From NCEH01 sp040049195 (GTDB taxonomy: Bacteria > Pseudomonadota > Alphaproteobacteria > Rhizobiales > Xanthobacteraceae): DNA of 64,000 bases. The notes under the pieces are model-generated. The model worked only from the letters and a program-made list of their open reading frames with translations. It was not told where the DNA came from and made no database searches. The stretch is from the NCBI RefSeq assembly GCF_040049195.1, contig NZ_JBDZDL010000003.1. One strand, given 5' to 3'. Below are positions 26,176-34,363 of this stretch, in pieces; position 1 is the stretch's first letter; each line of letters starts with the position of its first letter. The position numbers and the translations under genes were made by a program.

Positions 26176-27111
26176 TCAGACGGTCGCGCCTTCGACAAAG
26201 GCGCGGATGAGGTGATGGGCGATGGCGTTCGCCGGCGGAACGAACAGTCCTTCGGGGTGCGCGCGCACCAGCATCTTCGCGGTTTCCTCACGGGAAAACC
26301 AGCGGGCGCCCGCCAGTTCGTTGGCATCCATCGTGATCGTCTGCGAGGTGGCCTCGGCCATGCAGCCGAACATGAGCGACATGGGGTAGGGCCAGGGCTG
26401 GGACCAGCGATAGCGCACCGCGCCCGTGGTGATGCCGGTTTCCTCCAGCGTCTCGCGCCGCACCGCTTCCTCGATGGTCTCGCCGGGCTCGACGAAGCCG
26501 GCGAGGCAGGACCACATTTCCGGGGCGAAATGCGGCGCCCGCCCGAGCAGGCACTGATCGCCGCGATAGGTCAGCATGATGACCACAGGATCGGTGCGGG
26601 GAAAATGCTGGGCGCCGCAGCTCGGGCAATCGCGCCGCCAGCCGCCTTCGATGGCGCGGGTGCGGGTGCCGCAATTGGCGCAGAAGCGATGCCGCCCGTG
26701 CCAGGCGAGCATGGCCTTGCCGCAGGCGAGCGCGGCCAGATGATCGGTGGAAACCAGGCCCTGCACGGCGGTGGAGCGCAGATCGGGCACCAGCAGGCCG
26801 CGCGCCTCCAGGCGCTCCTTCTCGGCCGGGTCGAAGCGAGCGGCGAAGCGCGGCGCGCCGTCGGCGAGGCCGAGGAAGATCCGCTTGCCGCTGCCGAGCG
26901 CGGTTGCGGCATCGGCGGTGAACAGGGGGTCGCGCAGCGGTTCTCCCGGGTGGAGCACCACCCATTCGCCGCCGAGGAGATAGAAGCGGGCATCCTCCCG
27001 CTTGGCGAGGTCTTCGACCGAACCGCGCAGATGGGCGGCGCGGTCGAGTGGGCTGCCCTGGTAGCCGAGGGCCGGCCAGGGTCCGAGATCCGTTAGGGAA
27101 AGCAGTGGCAT
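26176..27111 (-). CDS. nudC: NAD(+) diphosphatase / NAD-cap hydrolase NudC
   Basis: A 311-aa Nudix hydrolase that splits NAD(H) to NMN(H) and AMP and, in the family, removes NAD caps from RNA. It has the NudC N-terminal domain, a zinc ribbon with Cys144, 147, 162 and 165 ('CANC...CPSC'), and the Nudix box at 205-227 ('GFVEPGETIEEAVRRETLEE'). The start is the ATG giving 'MPLLSLTDLGPW'; the in-frame upstream part is intergenic. It is divergent from argJ with a 176-bp gap and leads into the NCS2 permease gene, a plausible nucleobase/NAD salvage pair. Confidence 0.93.
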   Translation of the reverse strand: MPLLSLTDLGPWPALGYQGSPLDRAAHLRGSVEDLAKREDARFYLLGGEWVVLHPGEPLRDPLFTADAATALGSGKRIFLGLADGAPRFAARFDPAEKERLEARGLLVPDLRSTAVQGLVSTDHLAALACGKAMLAWHGRHRFCANCGTRTRAIEGGWRRDCPSCGAQHFPRTDPVVIMLTYRGDQCLLGRAPHFAPEMWSCLAGFVEPGETIEEAVRRETLEETGITTGAVRYRWSQPWPYPMSLMFGCMAEATSQTITMDANELAGARWFSREETAKMLVRAHPEGLFVPPANAIAHHLIRAFVEGATV

Positions 27112-27287
27112 GGCCCCTGAGGGTGGCAGTGCGAGACGGCGCCGACCGTGGCATGGGCGACACAGGGTGGCAAGGCCGGCGCGCGCGACGCCGCGGGAAA
27201 GCACGCGCGAAAGGCCGCTCTGCGCGCGAAGCGCTTGCCTGCGGGCGCGGCCTGCGGCACATCTCGCGGCGCCATTCACTAAAGGCC

Positions 27288-28535
27288 ATGCCGATGTCCG
27301 CTCCCCTGTCCCCGCTCGCCCCCCGGCTGATTCCCTATGTCCCGCCGGTCGGGGGCGTCCGGTTCGCGACCGCCTCAGCCGGCATCAAATACCAGGGCCG
27401 CACCGACGTGCTGCTCATGGCGTTCGCGCCGGGCACCACGGTGGCCGGCGTCACCACGCGCTCGCTGTGCCCTTCCGCTCCCGTGGAATGGTGCCGGGCG
27501 GCCCTGCGCGGTGGTCGGGCGCGGGCGCTGGTGGTGAATTCGGGCAATGCCAATGCCTTCACCGGCGAAGCCGGCCGCGACACCACCGCCGCCACGGCCG
27601 AATATGCCGCCGCGGCGCTGGGCTGCAAGCCGTCGGAAGTGTTCCTGGCCTCCACCGGCGTGATTGGCGAGCCGATGGACGCCGACAAGTTCGAGGCACC
27701 CCTCGCGGACGCCGCCACCCGCCTCGCCAGCGAGAACTGGACCGAGGCGGCGCGCGCCATCATGACCACGGACACCTTTCCCAAGCTCTCCACCACCACG
27801 GTGCGGCTGGGCGAAGTGGACGTGACCATCGCCGGCATCGCCAAGGGCGCCGGCATGATCGCGCCCGACATGGCGACCATGCTCTCCTTCATCGTCACCG
27901 ACGCGCCGATCGCCGCCGACGTGCTCCAGAAGATGCTGTCGAAGGCGGTGGGCTCCACCTTCAACGCGGTGACGGTGGACGGCGACACCTCCACCTCCGA
28001 CACGCTGCTGCTGTTCGCCACCGGCGCCTCCAAGGTGCAGGGCGTCGGCACCATCAAGCGATGGGATGATTCGCGCGTCGAAGGTTTCCGCGCCGCGCTG
28101 AAGGGCGTGATGGCCGATCTGGCGGAACAGGTGGCCCGCGATGGCGAGGGCGCCCGCAAGCTGCTGCGCGTGCATGTGAGCGGCGCGGTGTCCAAGAAGT
28201 CGGCGCGGCGCATCGCCATGTCGATCGCCAATTCGCCGCTGGTGAAGACCGCGGTCGCCGGCGAGGACGCCAATTGGGGCCGCGTGGTCATGGCGGTGGG
28301 CAAGGCCGGCGAGCCGGCCGACCGCGACCTCCTGGCCATCTCGTTCGGCGACATCCAGGTGGCCGCCCATGGCGCACGCGACCCGGATTACGACGAGGGG
28401 ATCGTCTCGCGCTACATGAAGGGCGATGTGATCGACGTGCGGGTGGACCTCGGGCTCGGCGACGGCAAGTTCCGCGCGCTCACCTGCGATCTCACCAAGG
28501 AATACATCGCCATCAACGGCGATTATCGCTCGTGA
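27288..28535 (+). CDS. argJ: Glutamate N-acetyltransferase / bifunctional ornithine acetyltransferase
   Basis: A 415-aa enzyme of arginine synthesis that moves the acetyl group from N-acetylornithine to glutamate. The self-cleavage site is Ala196-Thr197 in 'DMATMLSF'; the new N-terminal Thr is the nucleophile. Upstream 'NSGNANAFTGEAG' and downstream 'FNAVTVDGDTSTSDT' are family signatures. The start at 27288 is preceded by AAAGG. It overlaps mutT by 4 bp (GTGA). argJ-mutT commonly lie near the replication origin in Hyphomicrobiales. Confidence 0.95.
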   Translation: MPMSAPLSPLAPRLIPYVPPVGGVRFATASAGIKYQGRTDVLLMAFAPGTTVAGVTTRSLCPSAPVEWCRAALRGGRARALVVNSGNANAFTGEAGRDTTAATAEYAAAALGCKPSEVFLASTGVIGEPMDADKFEAPLADAATRLASENWTEAARAIMTTDTFPKLSTTTVRLGEVDVTIAGIAKGAGMIAPDMATMLSFIVTDAPIAADVLQKMLSKAVGSTFNAVTVDGDTSTSDTLLLFATGASKVQGVGTIKRWDDSRVEGFRAALKGVMADLAEQVARDGEGARKLLRVHVSGAVSKKSARRIAMSIANSPLVKTAVAGEDANWGRVVMAVGKAGEPADRDLLAISFGDIQVAAHGARDPDYDEGIVSRYMKGDVIDVRVDLGLGDGKFRALTCDLTKEYIAINGDYRS

Positions 28536-28936
28536 AGATCGTCCTCGTCGCCGCCTGCGCGCTCGTGGACGCGGACGGCCGGGTGCTGGTGGCCCAGCGC
28601 CCGGAGGGCAAGCAATTGGCCGGCCTCTGGGAGTTTCCCGGCGGCAAGGTGGAGGCGGGCGAGCGGCCGGAGGAAACCCTCATCCGCGAACTCAACGAGG
28701 AACTCGGCATCACGGTGAAGGAGGCCTGCCTCGCCCCCCTCACCTTCGCCAGCTATGGCTATGAGACCTTCCATCTGCTGATGCCGCTGTGGATCTGCCG
28801 CCGCTGGGACGGGCCGGTGGTGGCGCGCGAGCATTCCGGGCTGAAATGGCTGCGCCCGGCGAAGCTGCGCGACCTGCCCATGCCCCCCGCCGACGCGCCG
28901 CTGATCCCGGCGCTCATCGACCTGCTGGGGCCGTAG
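28532..28936 (+). CDS. mutT: 8-oxo-dGTP diphosphatase MutT
   Basis: A 134-aa Nudix hydrolase that removes oxidised dGTP from the nucleotide pool. The Nudix box is 'GGKVEAGERPEETLIRELNE' (about residues 37-59), after 'LAGLWEFPGGK'. The GTG start overlaps the argJ stop as GTGA, so it is translated by coupling to argJ. A parS-containing repeat lies about 40 bp after its stop. Confidence 0.93.
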   Translation: MKIVLVAACALVDADGRVLVAQRPEGKQLAGLWEFPGGKVEAGERPEETLIRELNEELGITVKEACLAPLTFASYGYETFHLLMPLWICRRWDGPVVAREHSGLKWLRPAKLRDLPMPPADAPLIPALIDLLGP

Positions 28937-28973
28937 CGCGCCTTCGCCGAAAATGCGGTTTGCCGAAATGTGC

Positions 28974-29091
28974 GGCGAACGTTCGGGCGAAGAGGCGGTG
29001 TCATCGCCCGAAAAGGCGCGGAGAAGCCTCACCGAACCGCTGTTCGTCCGCGCCAAGCCATTGTTTTAAAATCAATGTTTCACGTGAAACA
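28974..29091 (+). repeat. Dispersed intergenic repeat, copy A, ending in parS
   Basis: About 118 bp that recur in inverted orientation at 38148-38267. An ungapped 90-bp core beginning GAACGTTCGGGCGAAGAGGC differs at about 13 positions from the other copy (roughly 86% identity, counted by eye). Both copies end in a parS palindrome. The core keeps one reading frame in both copies (shared 'EPLFVRAKPLF'), but most differences change amino acids, so coding is doubtful. Confidence 0.85.
29076..29091. other. parS centromere site (ParB-binding)
   Basis: TGTTTCACGTGAAACA, a perfect 16-bp palindrome identical to the canonical chromosomal parS consensus. ParB loads here and spreads, and ParA moves the origin region during segregation. 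parA/parB are not in the window. It lies between mutT and the end of the thioesterase gene. Confidence 0.9.
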
Positions 29092-29113
29092 TTGCCGGTG
29101 AGATCAGATTGCG

Positions 29114-29587
29114 TCAGGTCAGCGGCAGCAGGGCTGCCTTCAGCGCCTCCGGCAAAGGCACCGGGCGGCGGGTGAGGCGGTCCACATAGACATGCACGAA
29201 ATGCCCCTGCGCCGCCGCCTGATCGCTGCCCTGGAACAGGCCGATCTCATAGCGCACCGAGCTGGAGCCGAGCTTCGCCACCCTGAGGCCCGCCTGCACC
29301 ACGGCGGGATAGGAGAGGCTGGCGAAATAGGCGCAGCGGGTTTCCACCACCAGGCCGATCACCGGGCTCTTTTCGAAATCCAAGGCGCCCTTGGAGATCA
29401 GATACTCGTTCACCACCGTGTCGAAATAGGAATAGAAAACCACGTTGTTCACGTGGCCGTAGACATCCATGTCCGCCCAGCGGGTGGTGATGGTGAGAAG
29501 ATGCGGGAAGGCGGAGATCAGCGCCGGCTGCTCGCGCCCCGCGCCCTTGGTCCCGCCGTCCTTTTGCTCTTGCCCCGTGCCGCTCAT
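29114..29587 (-). CDS. 4HBT-superfamily acyl-CoA thioesterase
   Basis: A 157-aa hot-dog-fold thioesterase of the YbgC/FcbC type. The active-site region reads 'TRWADMDVYGHVNNVVFYSY', with the conserved Asp preceding 'GHVNN'. The first 25 residues are hydrophilic and poorly conserved. Its ATG overlaps the alcohol dehydrogenase stop (ATGA), so it is the last gene of that series. The acyl substrate is unknown. Confidence 0.85.
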   Translation of the reverse strand: MSGTGQEQKDGGTKGAGREQPALISAFPHLLTITTRWADMDVYGHVNNVVFYSYFDTVVNEYLISKGALDFEKSPVIGLVVETRCAYFASLSYPAVVQAGLRVAKLGSSSVRYEIGLFQGSDQAAAQGHFVHVYVDRLTRRPVPLPEALKAALLPLT

Positions 29588-30744
29588 GCCCAGGCCGCCT
29601 GATAAATGGCCAGCGCATCCGCCTCGTGCACGGGGCGGGGATTGTTCACCAACAGGCGGCTCTGCTTCATGGCATCGGCCGCCAGCATGGGCAAATGGTG
29701 TTCCGGCACGTGCACTTCCCTCAGGCAACGGGGCAGGCCGAGATCGATGGAGAGCGCGGCCAGCCGCTCGACGAAACGTTCCGCCACCTGCGCGTCCGTG
29801 CCCGCACCGATGTCGGGAAAGGCGATGGGCGCGATCTGCGCATAGGCACTCGCGGCGGCCGGCAGGTTGAAGCGCAGCACGTGCGGCAGCACAAGGGCAT
29901 TGGTGAGCCCGTGCGGCAGGTGGTAATGGCCGCCGAGCGGATAGGCGAGCGCATGCACCGCCGCCACCGGTGAATTGGCGAACGCCTGCCCCGCCAGCAG
30001 CGAGCCGAGCAGCATGGCTTCGCGCGCCGGGCGGTCCGTGCCCTGGTGCACGGCGGTGCGGATGTTCGCCCCCAAGAGCCGCAGGGCTTCCTTGGCGAGG
30101 CCGCGCGAGATGGGATTGTTGTTGGGGCTCGCCGAGGCATAGGCCTCGATGGCATGGACCATGGCGTCCACGCCGGTCGCCGCCGTCACATGGGCCGGCA
30201 GGCCGAGGGTGAGGTCGGCGTCCAGCAAGGCGATGTCGGGGATCAGGCACGGGGAGACCACGCCCTTCTTCACCGTCTCCCCCGTGGTGACGATGGAGAT
30301 GGGCGTGACTTCCGAGCCGGTGCCGGCGGTGGTGGGCACCAGGATCAGCGGCAGGCGCGGCCCCTTGGCGATGCCGACGCCGTAGATCTCGGTCAGCGCC
30401 TCCTGGCCCAGCGCCAGCAGCGCCACCAGCTTGGCGACATCCAAGGAGGAGCCGCCGCCGAGCCCAAGCACGCCCTGCGCGCCCATGGCGACGGCTTCGG
30501 AGGTCGCGGCGAACACCACGTCCTCCGGCGGGTCGGCCACCACCTGGTCGAAGATGCGGTGGGCGATTTCCGCCGTGCGCAGGGCTTCCAGCGTCGGCGC
30601 GAGAAGGCCCGCCTTGACGATGCCGGGATCGGTGACGATCAGGATGCGCGAGACGCCCCGCGCCGCGAACAGATCGCCCACCCGCAGCGCCGCGCCGCTG
30701 GCGCACACGATGCTCGGCGTGGTGTTGAACACGAACCCGGACAT
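29584..30744 (-). CDS. Iron-containing (group III) alcohol dehydrogenase
   Basis: A 386-aa NAD(P)-dependent dehydrogenase of the Fe-ADH family. The nucleotide site is 'GLGGGSSLDVAK' (about 95-105). The metal ligands are Asp193 and His197 in 'GVDAMVHAIEAY', His264 in 'AVHALAYPLGG' and His278 in 'HYHLPHGLTN'. All four are present, so it should be active. The substrate cannot be told. It starts 40 bp after a methyltransferase gene and overlaps the thioesterase gene. Confidence 0.92.
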   Translation of the reverse strand: MSGFVFNTTPSIVCASGAALRVGDLFAARGVSRILIVTDPGIVKAGLLAPTLEALRTAEIAHRIFDQVVADPPEDVVFAATSEAVAMGAQGVLGLGGGSSLDVAKLVALLALGQEALTEIYGVGIAKGPRLPLILVPTTAGTGSEVTPISIVTTGETVKKGVVSPCLIPDIALLDADLTLGLPAHVTAATGVDAMVHAIEAYASASPNNNPISRGLAKEALRLLGANIRTAVHQGTDRPAREAMLLGSLLAGQAFANSPVAAVHALAYPLGGHYHLPHGLTNALVLPHVLRFNLPAAASAYAQIAPIAFPDIGAGTDAQVAERFVERLAALSIDLGLPRCLREVHVPEHHLPMLAADAMKQSRLLVNNPRPVHEADALAIYQAAWA

Positions 30745-30784
30745 GGCTCCCCCTCAGATGTTCGCGCGGGCCGCGAAACGCGGT

Positions 30785-31699
30785 CTATTCTGGCTGTTCC
30801 GGCCCGGCCGGGGAATCCCCCGCCGTTTTCACTTCCTTCGTTCCGAGCGCGTCGGCGAGGCGCATGCGGGCGGAGCCGGGGCGCAGCGGCTTCTGCTGGC
30901 TCTCGTGCGGCGCCCAGCCCGACAGCCAGACGATCTCGAAGGTGGCGCGCACCTTGCCGTCGTCATCGGCGAAGCGCTCGGCATAGAGTTCCGCCGCCCG
31001 CAGGGCCGTCGCGCGCCGCAGCGGCACGCGCCGCCGCTCCGCCAGCGCATTGGCCGCGCCCATGCGGCGCAGGTCGGCGAACAAGGTGAAGGGCGAGCCA
31101 TAGCGCACCGTCACGCGGTCCACGTCTGTTACCGGCAGGGCGAAGCCCGCGCGCTGGAGCAGCGCGCCCATGTCGCGCACGTCGGCGAACGGCGCGACGC
31201 GGGGCGAGAGGCCGCCCGTGGTCTCGCTCTCCGCGACGGCGAACGCCTCGCGCAGTTCAGCCAGGCTCGAGCCGCCGATGAGGGCGGCGATGAACAGGCC
31301 GTCCGGCTTCAGCGCGCGGCGGATCTGGGCCAGGGCGCCGGGCAGATCGTTCACATATTGCAGCGAGAGCGCGGAGACGATGAGGTCGAGCGAGGCTTCC
31401 GCGAACGGCAGCGCCTCCTCGTCCGCCACCACGGCCGGAAAGGCGGGGCCCATCGCGGCGGCGAGCGGGGCGGCGCGGAACACCGTGTCGATGCCGGGAT
31501 GGCGCGCCAGCGTCTCGGCGACGGCATCGGTGGCGCTGCCGAGATCGAGCGCGCGGGGGAATGCGCGCTTCACCGCCAGCAGCCGGTCGCCGATATCCTC
31601 GGCCACGCGATCCAGCAGGAAATCCGCCGCGCCAAGCGTGGCGGCGCGGGCGAGACGCCGGCGCAGCAAGGGCCGATCGAAGACGAGAGGGCTGCTCAT
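30785..31699 (-). CDS. Class I SAM-dependent methyltransferase (BioC/NDUFAF5-like)
   Basis: A 304-aa methyltransferase. The N-terminus 'PLVFDRPLLRRRLARAA' and the core 'ALDLGSATDAVAETLA' (SAM site) with 'LPFAEASLDLIVSALSLQYV' match the BioC-like/NDUFAF5 group. The end is Gly/Pro/Lys-rich. The start giving 'MSSPLVFD' is chosen over an in-frame ATG 8 codons upstream. In many Hyphomicrobiales this gene lies near argJ-mutT at the origin region. The substrate is unknown. It lies 43 bp after DUF1850 on the same strand. Confidence 0.85.
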   Translation of the reverse strand: MSSPLVFDRPLLRRRLARAATLGAADFLLDRVAEDIGDRLLAVKRAFPRALDLGSATDAVAETLARHPGIDTVFRAAPLAAAMGPAFPAVVADEEALPFAEASLDLIVSALSLQYVNDLPGALAQIRRALKPDGLFIAALIGGSSLAELREAFAVAESETTGGLSPRVAPFADVRDMGALLQRAGFALPVTDVDRVTVRYGSPFTLFADLRRMGAANALAERRRVPLRRATALRAAELYAERFADDDGKVRATFEIVWLSGWAPHESQQKPLRPGSARMRLADALGTKEVKTAGDSPAGPEQPE

Positions 31700-31742
31700 G
31701 GGCGCCATATAAGCGCGCACCATGCGGCTTGCACAGGCCGCT

Positions 31743-32108
31743 TCATTCGCAGGTGGACAGCGTCACCGGGTCCGCGCCCTCGGGCACCAGCGCCCCCATG
31801 GGCCGGCAGGTGCCTTCGATGCAGACGCGATAATCCGCCGTCGCGCCCGAGCGGCGCAGCACGATCTGCTTCTGCGGCGGCAGGGCGGGATGGGCGACAT
31901 AGCGCCCGTCCTTGAGCACCGCCCCTTCGGGCGGCTCCATGCCCGCGCCGGAGCCCTCGATCCTCATCTCGGTGAGCACGAGGCCGGCGGGGCTTGCCCG
32001 CCAATCCTCCTCCCATGAGGTCTTCTGCACCGAATGGGTCCAGGCCAGGGTCATCAGCGCGGCGAGGCGCAGCGTGACCCCGCCGCCGGCGAGGCAGATC
32101 AGGCTCAC
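31743..32108 (-). CDS. DUF1850 protein of a TAXI-TRAP operon
   Basis: A 121-aa protein starting at a GTG that overlaps the TRAP permease stop (GTGA). A short hydrophobic N-terminus (about 8-23) is followed by the DUF1850 signature 'LAWTHSVQKTSWEEDWR' and an 'RIEGSGAGMEPPEG' segment. DUF1850 proteins nearly always follow TAXI-type TRAP permeases; their role is unknown, perhaps in assembly or regulation. Two Cys residues ('CIEGTC') near the end could pair outside the cytoplasm. Confidence 0.85.
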   Translation of the reverse strand: MSLICLAGGGVTLRLAALMTLAWTHSVQKTSWEEDWRASPAGLVLTEMRIEGSGAGMEPPEGAVLKDGRYVAHPALPPQKQIVLRRSGATADYRVCIEGTCRPMGALVPEGADPVTLSTCE

Positions 32109-34225
32109 GCCGCGCGCGCCGGCGCGTTCCGCACCCGGATCAGATGCCAGGCCAGGAACGCCACCAGCAAAGCGAAGGCCGCGATGTCCGACATGGGCAC
32201 CGAGGCGACGAACAGCAGCGCGGCGATCCCCGCCACCACCCGTTCGATGATCGACAGCGGCCCGAACAGCCAGCCGATGGCCACCGCGCCCAGCAGGCCG
32301 ATGACGATGCTGGCCTTGAAGAACACATAGGCCACCTCGACCCAATAGCCGTACAGGGCGGCGATTTCCCCGCCCTGCTGAAGCATCAAGGTGGGCTCGT
32401 AGACCGCCATGACGGGAATGAGGAAGCCGGCCAGGGCGATGCGGCACGCCTGCCACCCGATGGCGTCGGGCGAGGCTTTCGCGATCGGCGCGGCGGCGAG
32501 CGCTGCGAGTGCCACCGGCGGGGTGAGGTCGGCGATGATGCCGTAATAGAACACGAACATGTGGCTGACGATCAGCGGCACGCCCAGTGTGAGCAGGGCC
32601 GGCGCGGCCAGCGAGGCGGTGATGATATAGGTGGGAATGGTGGGAATGCCGGTGCCCAGGACGATGCTGGTGACAATGGTCAGCAGCAGGGAGAGCCAGA
32701 GCGTGTCCTTGCCGATGGACACCACCCATCCGCCGAAGATGGTGGCGGAGCCGGTGAGGGTGAGCACGCCGATGACCGTGCCCACGATGGCGCAGGCCAT
32801 GCCCACGGGCAGCGCCTGCCGCGCGCCTTCCGCCAGCCCGTCGCGGCACAACACCAGGGTTGCCCGGCCGCCGCGGGTGATCAGATTCCCCAGCACCAGG
32901 ACCAGCACCAGGGCGACGATGACCACCACGCCGAATTCGAAGAAGGCCGCGCAGACGAGCCCGAGCGCGATCCAGAAGGCCAGCCGGATCAGCGGCTTGG
33001 AGGTCTCGCTGGCGAGACTTTGGCCCAGGATCAGCACCACGGTCAGCGCAAGGCCCACGGCGCCGGCGAACAGCGGCGTGTATCCGGCGAACAGCAGATA
33101 GACCAGGACGATGAGCGGCAGGAGCAGGTACCAGCCCTTGCGCAGGGCCGGCAGCATCAGGGGCACCTTGTCCTTGGGAATGCCCATCAGCCCGCGCTTG
33201 CCGGCTTCCAGATGCACCATCCAGAAGGCGGAGGCGAAATAGAGGATCGCGGGAATGATCGCCGCCTTGACGATGGTGGCATAGGGCACGCCGATGGTCT
33301 CGGCCATGATGAAGGCGACCGCGCCCATGACCGGCGGCATGATCTGCCCGCCCATGGAGGCGGTGGCTTCCACCCCGCCGGCGAACGCGGAGGAATAGCC
33401 GAAGCGCTTCATCAGCGGGATGGTGAACTGGCCCACCGTGACCACATTGGCGACGCCCGAGCCGGAAATGGTGCCCATGAGCGCCGAGGAGAACACCGCC
33501 ACCTTTGCCGGCCCGCCGCGGGCGCGGCCGAACAGGCCAAGGGCGAGGTCGTTGAACAATTGGATCATTCCGGCCCGTTCCAGGAACGTGCCGAACAGGA
33601 CGAACAGGAAGATGTAGGTGGCCGAAACCGCGATCGGCACGCCATAGATGCCCTCGGTGCCGAACGACATCTGCTCGACGATCTGCTCCAGCGAATAGCC
33701 GCGATGGTCGAGCGGGGCCGGCAGATATTGACCGAACAGGCCATAGGCCAGGAAGCCGCCGCAGATCAGCGGCAAGGCGGGCCCCATCATCTGCCAGGAG
33801 ACCGCGAACACCACCACCACCAGGGCGATGCCCATGATGAAGTCCGCGCTAGAGAGATCCCCGGCGCGCAGGATCAGGTCGTTATAGAAGATCCATTGAT
33901 ACAGCCCGGTGGCGAAGCCGACGAGGCCGACCCCCCAGCCGAGCGCGAGCGTGAGCTTGGAGGTGCTGCGGTGGTTGGCGATGAGGGCGGCCGAGATCAG
34001 ACACAGGAAGCCCACATGCAGGCCGCGGATCACCTGGCTCGGCAGGATGGCATAGGTGGAGACGAACAATTGGTAGGCGGAAAAAGCGATGGCGATCCAG
34101 AACAGGATCTGCCCCTTCAGCCCTTCGCCAAACCCCGGCGGCAGGCCGTGCTCCATATCGTCGATGGGCGCGAAAGTCTGCGGTGGCGTGACGTCGGCAT
34201 CGGCGGATAGGCTCGGCGCGCTCAT
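32105..34225 (-). CDS. TRAP transporter fused permease (DctQM), TAXI type
   Basis: A 706-aa inner-membrane protein in which the small (DctQ) and large (DctM) TRAP subunits are joined. It has about 17-19 hydrophobic helices. Signatures include 'GSGVANVVTVGQFTIPLMKR' and 'ATASMGGQIMPPVMGAVAF', typical of TAXI permeases. It uses an ion gradient to import a solute delivered by the periplasmic protein encoded upstream. ATG 34225 is preferred to a GTG two codons earlier, since GGAG lies 9 nt before it. Confidence 0.93.
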   Translation of the reverse strand: MSAPSLSADADVTPPQTFAPIDDMEHGLPPGFGEGLKGQILFWIAIAFSAYQLFVSTYAILPSQVIRGLHVGFLCLISAALIANHRSTSKLTLALGWGVGLVGFATGLYQWIFYNDLILRAGDLSSADFIMGIALVVVVFAVSWQMMGPALPLICGGFLAYGLFGQYLPAPLDHRGYSLEQIVEQMSFGTEGIYGVPIAVSATYIFLFVLFGTFLERAGMIQLFNDLALGLFGRARGGPAKVAVFSSALMGTISGSGVANVVTVGQFTIPLMKRFGYSSAFAGGVEATASMGGQIMPPVMGAVAFIMAETIGVPYATIVKAAIIPAILYFASAFWMVHLEAGKRGLMGIPKDKVPLMLPALRKGWYLLLPLIVLVYLLFAGYTPLFAGAVGLALTVVLILGQSLASETSKPLIRLAFWIALGLVCAAFFEFGVVVIVALVLVLVLGNLITRGGRATLVLCRDGLAEGARQALPVGMACAIVGTVIGVLTLTGSATIFGGWVVSIGKDTLWLSLLLTIVTSIVLGTGIPTIPTYIITASLAAPALLTLGVPLIVSHMFVFYYGIIADLTPPVALAALAAAPIAKASPDAIGWQACRIALAGFLIPVMAVYEPTLMLQQGGEIAALYGYWVEVAYVFFKASIVIGLLGAVAIGWLFGPLSIIERVVAGIAALLFVASVPMSDIAAFALLVAFLAWHLIRVRNAPARAA

Positions 34226-34315
34226 CTTCACTCGCTCCAGAATCGCTGGCTCGGGATCGTCCGGGCCGCACCGGCCGGCGGCTCTTTGCCCTCGCGGCAG
34301 GCGGCGGGAATGGGA

Positions 34316-34344
34316 AACGGGCGCACCGCAAGGGCGCGCCCGTT
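34316..34344 (-). other. Intercistronic hairpin between TAXI binding protein and permease
   Basis: A perfect 9-bp inverted repeat (AACGGGCGC / GCGCCCGTT) with an 11-nt loop lies in the 138-bp gap. The following minus-strand bases have only a three-T run, so it is more likely a partial terminator or mRNA-stabilising stem than a full stop. It would allow the binding protein to be made in excess over the permease. Confidence 0.6.
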
Positions 34345-34363
34345 CACGTCATCTTTGCGAAGG

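Noticed and set aside
32144..34210. A 688-codon plus-strand frame opposite the TRAP permease
   Set aside because: Charged, Gln/His/Asp-rich shadow of a hydrophobic protein read backwards.
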